Shown here: positions 7,313-9,580 of the stretch, piece after piece
Layout of the letters: each line of letters begins with the position of its first letter
How positions within the stretch are numbered: the first letter of the stretch is position 1
Assembly (NCBI GenBank): GCA_946479055.1
Contig: CAMLEX010000136.1
Span: 1 to 9,580 of the forward strand
Origin: an uncultured Bacteroidota bacterium
GTDB lineage: Bacteria; Bacteroidota; Bacteroidia; Chitinophagales; Chitinophagaceae
DNA length: 9,580 nucleotides
Reading direction: 5' to 3'
Made by a program: the position numbers and the translations under genes
Notes under the pieces: model-generated
Databases searched by the model: none
The model's input: only the letters and a program-made list of their open reading frames with translations
Told to the model about the DNA's origin: nothing

Positions 7313-7318
7313 CTGATA

Positions 7319-7350
7319 CAAATGTAGAATTGATTTATACGGGGTGCAAA
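7319..7350 (-). promoter_or_regulatory. Bacteroidota-type promoter for secreted protein B
   Basis: Read on the minus strand: -33 TTTG (7350-7347), a 20-base spacer, -7 TACATTTG (7326-7319). It has the same -33, spacer length and -7 octamer as the promoter of protein A at 2993-3024. Confidence 0.75.
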
Positions 7351-7380
7351 CAAAGATATTGGCGTTTTGGACCTCGCAAA
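7351..7380 (-). promoter_or_regulatory. Possible second, upstream promoter for secreted protein B
   Basis: Directly behind the main promoter, the minus strand reads TTTG (7380-7377), 18 bases, TATCTTTG (7358-7351). The -7 fits the consensus, but the spacer is a little short. No equivalent is seen upstream of protein A. Confidence 0.3.
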
Positions 7381-7398
7381 CAATAGCGGTTAAAAGTG

Positions 7399-7422
7399 AA
7401 ACCCTTTACAGGAAAGGGTTTT
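7399..7422. terminator. Orphan terminator-like hairpin
   Basis: A 9-bp perfect stem AAACCCTTT/AAAGGGTTT (7399-7407 with 7413-7421) has a 5-base loop, with TTTT at 7419-7422 on the + strand. No gene on either strand ends here. It may end a small RNA, insulate the promoter of protein B, or be chance. Confidence 0.4.
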
Positions 7423-8050
7423 GATAAATAAATAACATGATGGCCAACCTGAATTTCAGGGGTCAAATGTTATCATATCTGAAAGATTTGATGAGTTAAA
7501 CATTAACAAAGGACCAAATTAATGCATTGGTTAAATAGACGGCTTACTTTAAGGTCAACCGGCAGATGGAATAAAGGGTTAGAGATTGGGTAATCTGATC
7601 ATTATTCCCTGGTACTATAAATTCAAAAAATTCTCAATGGGTAATGACTACAATATGAAGTGGAGGTGCTCTATTATAAATGGGCGATCAGGCTATGAAA
7701 GGCTATATATTTTTCCCGCCAAAATGACTTGATGGCTTGAAAACATGACTCTTTTTAGTCTGCAAGTACGAAGTACCAATATCTGATATTATTTTTGTCA
7801 GAAAATGGTAATTTTTATTCAAAATAGTTACTTTCTAAAAACACAACCTATTGAATATCATAGTTAAAATTATCTTTTTATAAAATTAGCTTTTCACCTA
7901 ATATAGGGGTTTCAAAAAAATACTATCTTCAACCGCTTTCGGTCCTTTTTTTTGAGGACTATGTAGCAGATAAACACTCAACCAAATAGCCTGAAGGTTG
8001 TTATAAAGAAGATAAATGCCAAAACTGCAGGGGTTTTGGTGATAATAAAA
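7423..8050. other. Non-coding stretch upstream of the DsbA-like gene
   Basis: No supported gene. Short symmetric elements are present: CCTGAATTTCAGG (7448-7460) and AATATCTGATATT (7778-7790). Two near-matches to the -7 consensus, TATCTTTT (7871-7878) and TAGCTTTT (7887-7894), lie upstream of the 8064 gene, but neither has a clear -33. A T8 run at 7946-7953 follows a 4-bp stem too short to call a terminator. Confidence 0.45.
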
Positions 8051-8056
8051 AAGGAG
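8051..8056 (+). promoter_or_regulatory. Strong Shine-Dalgarno site for the DsbA-like gene
   Basis: AAGGAG lies seven bases before the ATG at 8064 and fixes that start. It is the only clear Shine-Dalgarno sequence in the window; the other starts show none, as is usual in Bacteroidota. Confidence 0.8.
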
Positions 8057-8063
8057 ATATAAA

Positions 8064-8633
8064 ATGGCATTCAAAAAAGAGGTCGAAGAAATTATTGAAC
8101 CTAAAGACATTTTTGTTGGAAAGAAAGACGCACCGGTAACATTAATGGAGTTCGGCGAGTACGAAAATGAAGATTGTGCTAAGGCAAATGAGGTAGTTAA
8201 GCAAATACTGGAAGAATACGAAGGAAAAGTAAGGTTTAACTTTCGTCACTTCCCTTTAACATTGGTACATCAGCGTAGCATGAAAGCTAGTGAAGCTGCA
8301 GTAGCTGCCGGTCAGGAAGGTAAGTTCTGGGAAATGCATAACGTATTGTTCAGCAACAGGCGTAGCTTGGGTACTACCAGTTTAAAACTGCATTCCAAAG
8401 AGGCAGGCGTTAATAACAAGAAGTTCCTGGACGAGCTTGTAAACGGTACTTTTGGCTGGCAGGTACAGGACGATCTGAAAGAAGGGATTGGCAGGGGAGT
8501 AAAAGAATTGCCTGCTTTCTTTATCAACGATGAACCGTTTAGTGGCAAGCCTACTTTTGCAAATCTTAGTGCAGCAATAGAACTGGCACTGAAGAAAACG
8601 AAAAAGAAATCATTAGCAAAACAACGGGTTTAA
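8064..8633 (+). CDS. Cytosolic DsbA-family thioredoxin-fold protein with an altered active site
   Basis: A 189-residue protein with the layout of DsbA-like proteins related to the thioredoxin domains fused to some NhaA proteins: strand VTLMEFGEY (25-33), active-site turn, helix, RFNFRHFPL (58-66), a helical insert with KASEAAVAAGQEGKFWEMH (75-93), and GVKELPAFFI (146-155), whose P151 is the cis-proline. The active site usually reads CPxC; here it is N35-E-D-C38, so the nucleophilic first cysteine is missing and C38 is the only cysteine in the protein. Normal dithiol oxidation or reduction is therefore unlikely; monothiol chemistry, binding or a chaperone role is possible (inference). There is no signal peptide, unlike periplasmic DsbA, and the C-terminus is a Lys-rich tail (KKTKKKSLAKQRV). 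A strong Shine-Dalgarno site and a strong terminator mark a well-expressed single gene. Confidence 0.9.
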   Translation: MAFKKEVEEIIEPKDIFVGKKDAPVTLMEFGEYENEDCAKANEVVKQILEEYEGKVRFNFRHFPLTLVHQRSMKASEAAVAAGQEGKFWEMHNVLFSNRRSLGTTSLKLHSKEAGVNNKKFLDELVNGTFGWQVQDDLKEGIGRGVKELPAFFINDEPFSGKPTFANLSAAIELALKKTKKKSLAKQRV

Positions 8634-8653
8634 GAACACCTGTATAAATAATT

Positions 8654-8692
8654 AAATCCCGTCCCGATAGCTACTATCAGGACGGGATTTTT
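8654..8692 (+). terminator. Intrinsic terminator of the DsbA-like gene
   Basis: An 11-bp perfect outer stem (8654-8664 with 8680-8690, core TCCCGTCC/GGACGGGA), one C-A mismatch and a 5-bp inner stem (8666-8670 with 8674-8678) close on a 3-base loop. T residues continue to 8692. It may also partly stop the convergent - transcript. Confidence 0.93.
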
Positions 8693-8747
8693 AATTCGGG
8701 AGATCTTAGAGAATATTTAATGGAAAAAAATCTGCAAGAATCAGCGA

Positions 8748-8999
8748 TTAATCTTCTGATAACCGTGTGAACTCCATGCCATTAAAGATCTTAGCCAGGT
8801 TAGCATCTTTGGTCTGCTTCCAGGTTCCGATATTGGCATTTGTAACGATACGCCAAAAATTCTTTGAACGAAGCTCTTCATAGTCACTCCCTTTGATGAA
8901 AATACCTGTAAGGGTACTGCGCTGTTTGAAGAAGATCTTTATTTCTTTTTCACCGGCTTGTCTTGGGGCTACATATTTTTCAATCAGATCGTTTGTCAT
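8748..8999 (-). CDS. Small conserved-looking protein, function unknown
   Basis: An 83-residue cytosolic protein with no cysteine, signal peptide or membrane helix. After a helical start (DLIEKYVAPR) it has a basic beta-rich core: KEIKIFFKQR (18-27), STLTGIFIKG, DYEELRSKNFWRIVT, then LAKIFNGMEFTRLSED. The 'kIxFKqR..l.G.Fi' pattern would suit a small SH3- or Sm-like barrel, and the basic surface would suit RNA contact; both are inferences, and I recognise no named family. It lies downstream of the RRM gene on the same strand, 89 bases apart. A strong terminator sits in that gap, ending only about 28 bases before this start, and no separate promoter is visible. Expression would then depend on read-through or an unseen promoter. 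Protein-like composition and stable context make it credible. Confidence 0.78.
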   Translation of the reverse strand: MTNDLIEKYVAPRQAGEKEIKIFFKQRSTLTGIFIKGSDYEELRSKNFWRIVTNANIGTWKQTKDANLAKIFNGMEFTRLSED

Positions 9000-9020
9000 A
9001 TAATTACTGTTTTATGGTGA

Positions 9021-9056
9021 GAAAACAAAAGGAGGGCGTTAGTAGTGCCCTCCTTT
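9021..9056 (-). terminator. Intrinsic terminator between the RRM gene and its downstream neighbour
   Basis: A 10-bp perfect stem (9047-9056 with 9028-9037, core AGGAGGGC/GCCCTCCT) has a 9-base loop and on the minus strand is followed by TTTTGTTTTC. It ends the RRM transcript and lies directly upstream of the start codon at 8999. Confidence 0.9.
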
Positions 9057-9088
9057 CTATTAGTTTAATAATTGTATCAATCGATCAA

Positions 9089-9376
9089 TTACCAGCGGCT
9101 GTTAGAATAAGAAGGCTTGTTGTTGCTTCTTTCTTCTCTTGGTTTTGCAACCATTACTTTAATCGCACGGCCTTCAACCATACCGCCATCCAGTTCAGCA
9201 ATTGCTTTTTGAGCAGCTGCATCATCAGGCATTTCCACAAAACCGAAACCTTTGCTACGATTAGTGTATTTGTCCATAATTACTTTAGCAGAAGATACTT
9301 CTCCATATTCTGCAAAAAATTCTCTCAGATCTTCGTCTTGTACTGCGAAGCTTAAATTTGAAACGTAAATGTTCAT
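9089..9376 (-). CDS. Single-RRM RNA-binding protein
   Basis: A 95-residue protein that is essentially one RNA recognition motif plus a short tail. RNP2 is IYVSNL (3-8) and RNP1 is KGFGFVEM (42-49), with the aromatic RNA-stacking residues Y4, F44 and F46 all present. The beta-alpha-beta-beta-alpha-beta order is complete, ending in AIKVMVAKPR (71-80). The tail (EERSNNKPSYSNSRW) is polar and rich in Ser, Asn and Arg, as in the small glycine- or serine-tailed RRM proteins of cyanobacteria and Bacteroidota, many of which are cold-induced (known for relatives; not shown here). It likely binds single-stranded RNA in the cytosol. It has a leader of about 120 bases and a strong terminator, so it is mainly monocistronic. 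The start is fixed by RNP2 lying at residue 3. Confidence 0.96.
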   Translation of the reverse strand: MNIYVSNLSFAVQDEDLREFFAEYGEVSSAKVIMDKYTNRSKGFGFVEMPDDAAAQKAIAELDGGMVEGRAIKVMVAKPREERSNNKPSYSNSRW

Positions 9377-9511
9377 CTTAAAAATTAAATGATAAATAAT
9401 ATTTGAGAAAAACGCAGATTAGAGGCGACTAACTATTAGCAGGAAATGCGTAGCAGAAAAAATCGTTCACTTACAAAATACTGTGTTACTCAAATTAACG
9501 ATGCAAATGTA
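9377..9511 (-). promoter_or_regulatory. Promoter -7 element and leader of the RRM gene
   Basis: On the minus strand TACATTTG (9511-9504) is identical to the -7 octamers of the two secreted-protein promoters. A clear TTTG about 20 bases further upstream is missing (CTCG is found there), so it may be weak or helped by another factor. The leader of about 120 bases is AT-rich and can pair ACGCA (9412-9416) with TGCGT (9447-9451). A long leader suits a gene under post-transcriptional control. Confidence 0.5.
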
Positions 9512-9580
9512 AGTCTTTAAGATGAGAACGAGGTTTTTATTTATTATATTCCTTTTATTGATTTATAGCAAACTGTTGCG

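Noticed and set aside
7932..7953. ACCG-CTTT-CGGT followed by T8 as a terminator
   Set aside because: The stem is only 4 bp with two unpaired bases before the T run, and no transcript is known to end there.
7898..8110. Minus-strand frame of 70 codons upstream of the DsbA-like gene
   Set aside because: It overlaps the Shine-Dalgarno site and start of the DsbA-like gene, and no promoter or motif supports it.
8963..9355. Plus-strand frame of 130 codons opposite the RRM gene
   Set aside because: It is antisense to the clearly coding RRM frame and has no domain of its own.

Overview
The window looks like chromosomal DNA from a member of the Bacteroidota, most likely the Chitinophagaceae or a close relative (inference). 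The signs are moderate-to-low GC, Bacteroidota-type promoters (-33 TTTG, about 20 bases, -7 TAnnTTTG), starts that almost all lack a Shine-Dalgarno sequence, a lipoprotein beginning CKKD after its lipobox, and a small stand-alone RRM protein. No mobile element, CRISPR array, tRNA, rRNA or recognisable defence system was found. It is mostly housekeeping and small uncharacterised genes separated by wide intergenic stretches.

Layout. 1-1826: the 3' two thirds of clpB (+), cut by the left edge, with a clear terminator. 1979-2360: a small cysteine-containing lipoprotein (+). 2410-3024: secreted protein A (-) with a long leader and a strong promoter. 3398-4498: a membrane-anchored protein with barrel-like strand order (+), convergent with a family-2-like glycosyltransferase (4562-5434, -); a heptad-built hairpin separates them. 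5435-6398: almost empty, apart from a possible small membrane peptide (5634-5861, +) whose start region resembles that of the 3398 gene. 6399-6659: a small winged-helix-like protein (+). It shares a palindromic bidirectional terminator with secreted protein B (6740-7147, -), the paralogue of A, which has the same kind of leader and promoter. 7351-8063: empty apart from one orphan hairpin and a possible second promoter. 8064-8633: a cytosolic DsbA-like thioredoxin-fold protein with an altered active site (+). 8748-8999 and 9089-9376: a small uncharacterised protein and an RRM RNA-binding protein, both (-), separated by an intrinsic terminator.

The best lead is the A/B paralogue pair. The two genes lie about 4 kb apart. 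Both encode 135-residue exported proteins, and both are preceded by TTTG-N20-TACATTTG promoters placed almost equally far upstream (about 170-175 bases). Their leaders share three short blocks in the same order. This suggests a co-regulated duplicated secreted family with a conserved untranslated leader. A second lead is the DsbA-like protein, whose CxxC has become NxxC. I see no multi-gene system whose parts clearly work together; most genes here appear to be single transcription units.
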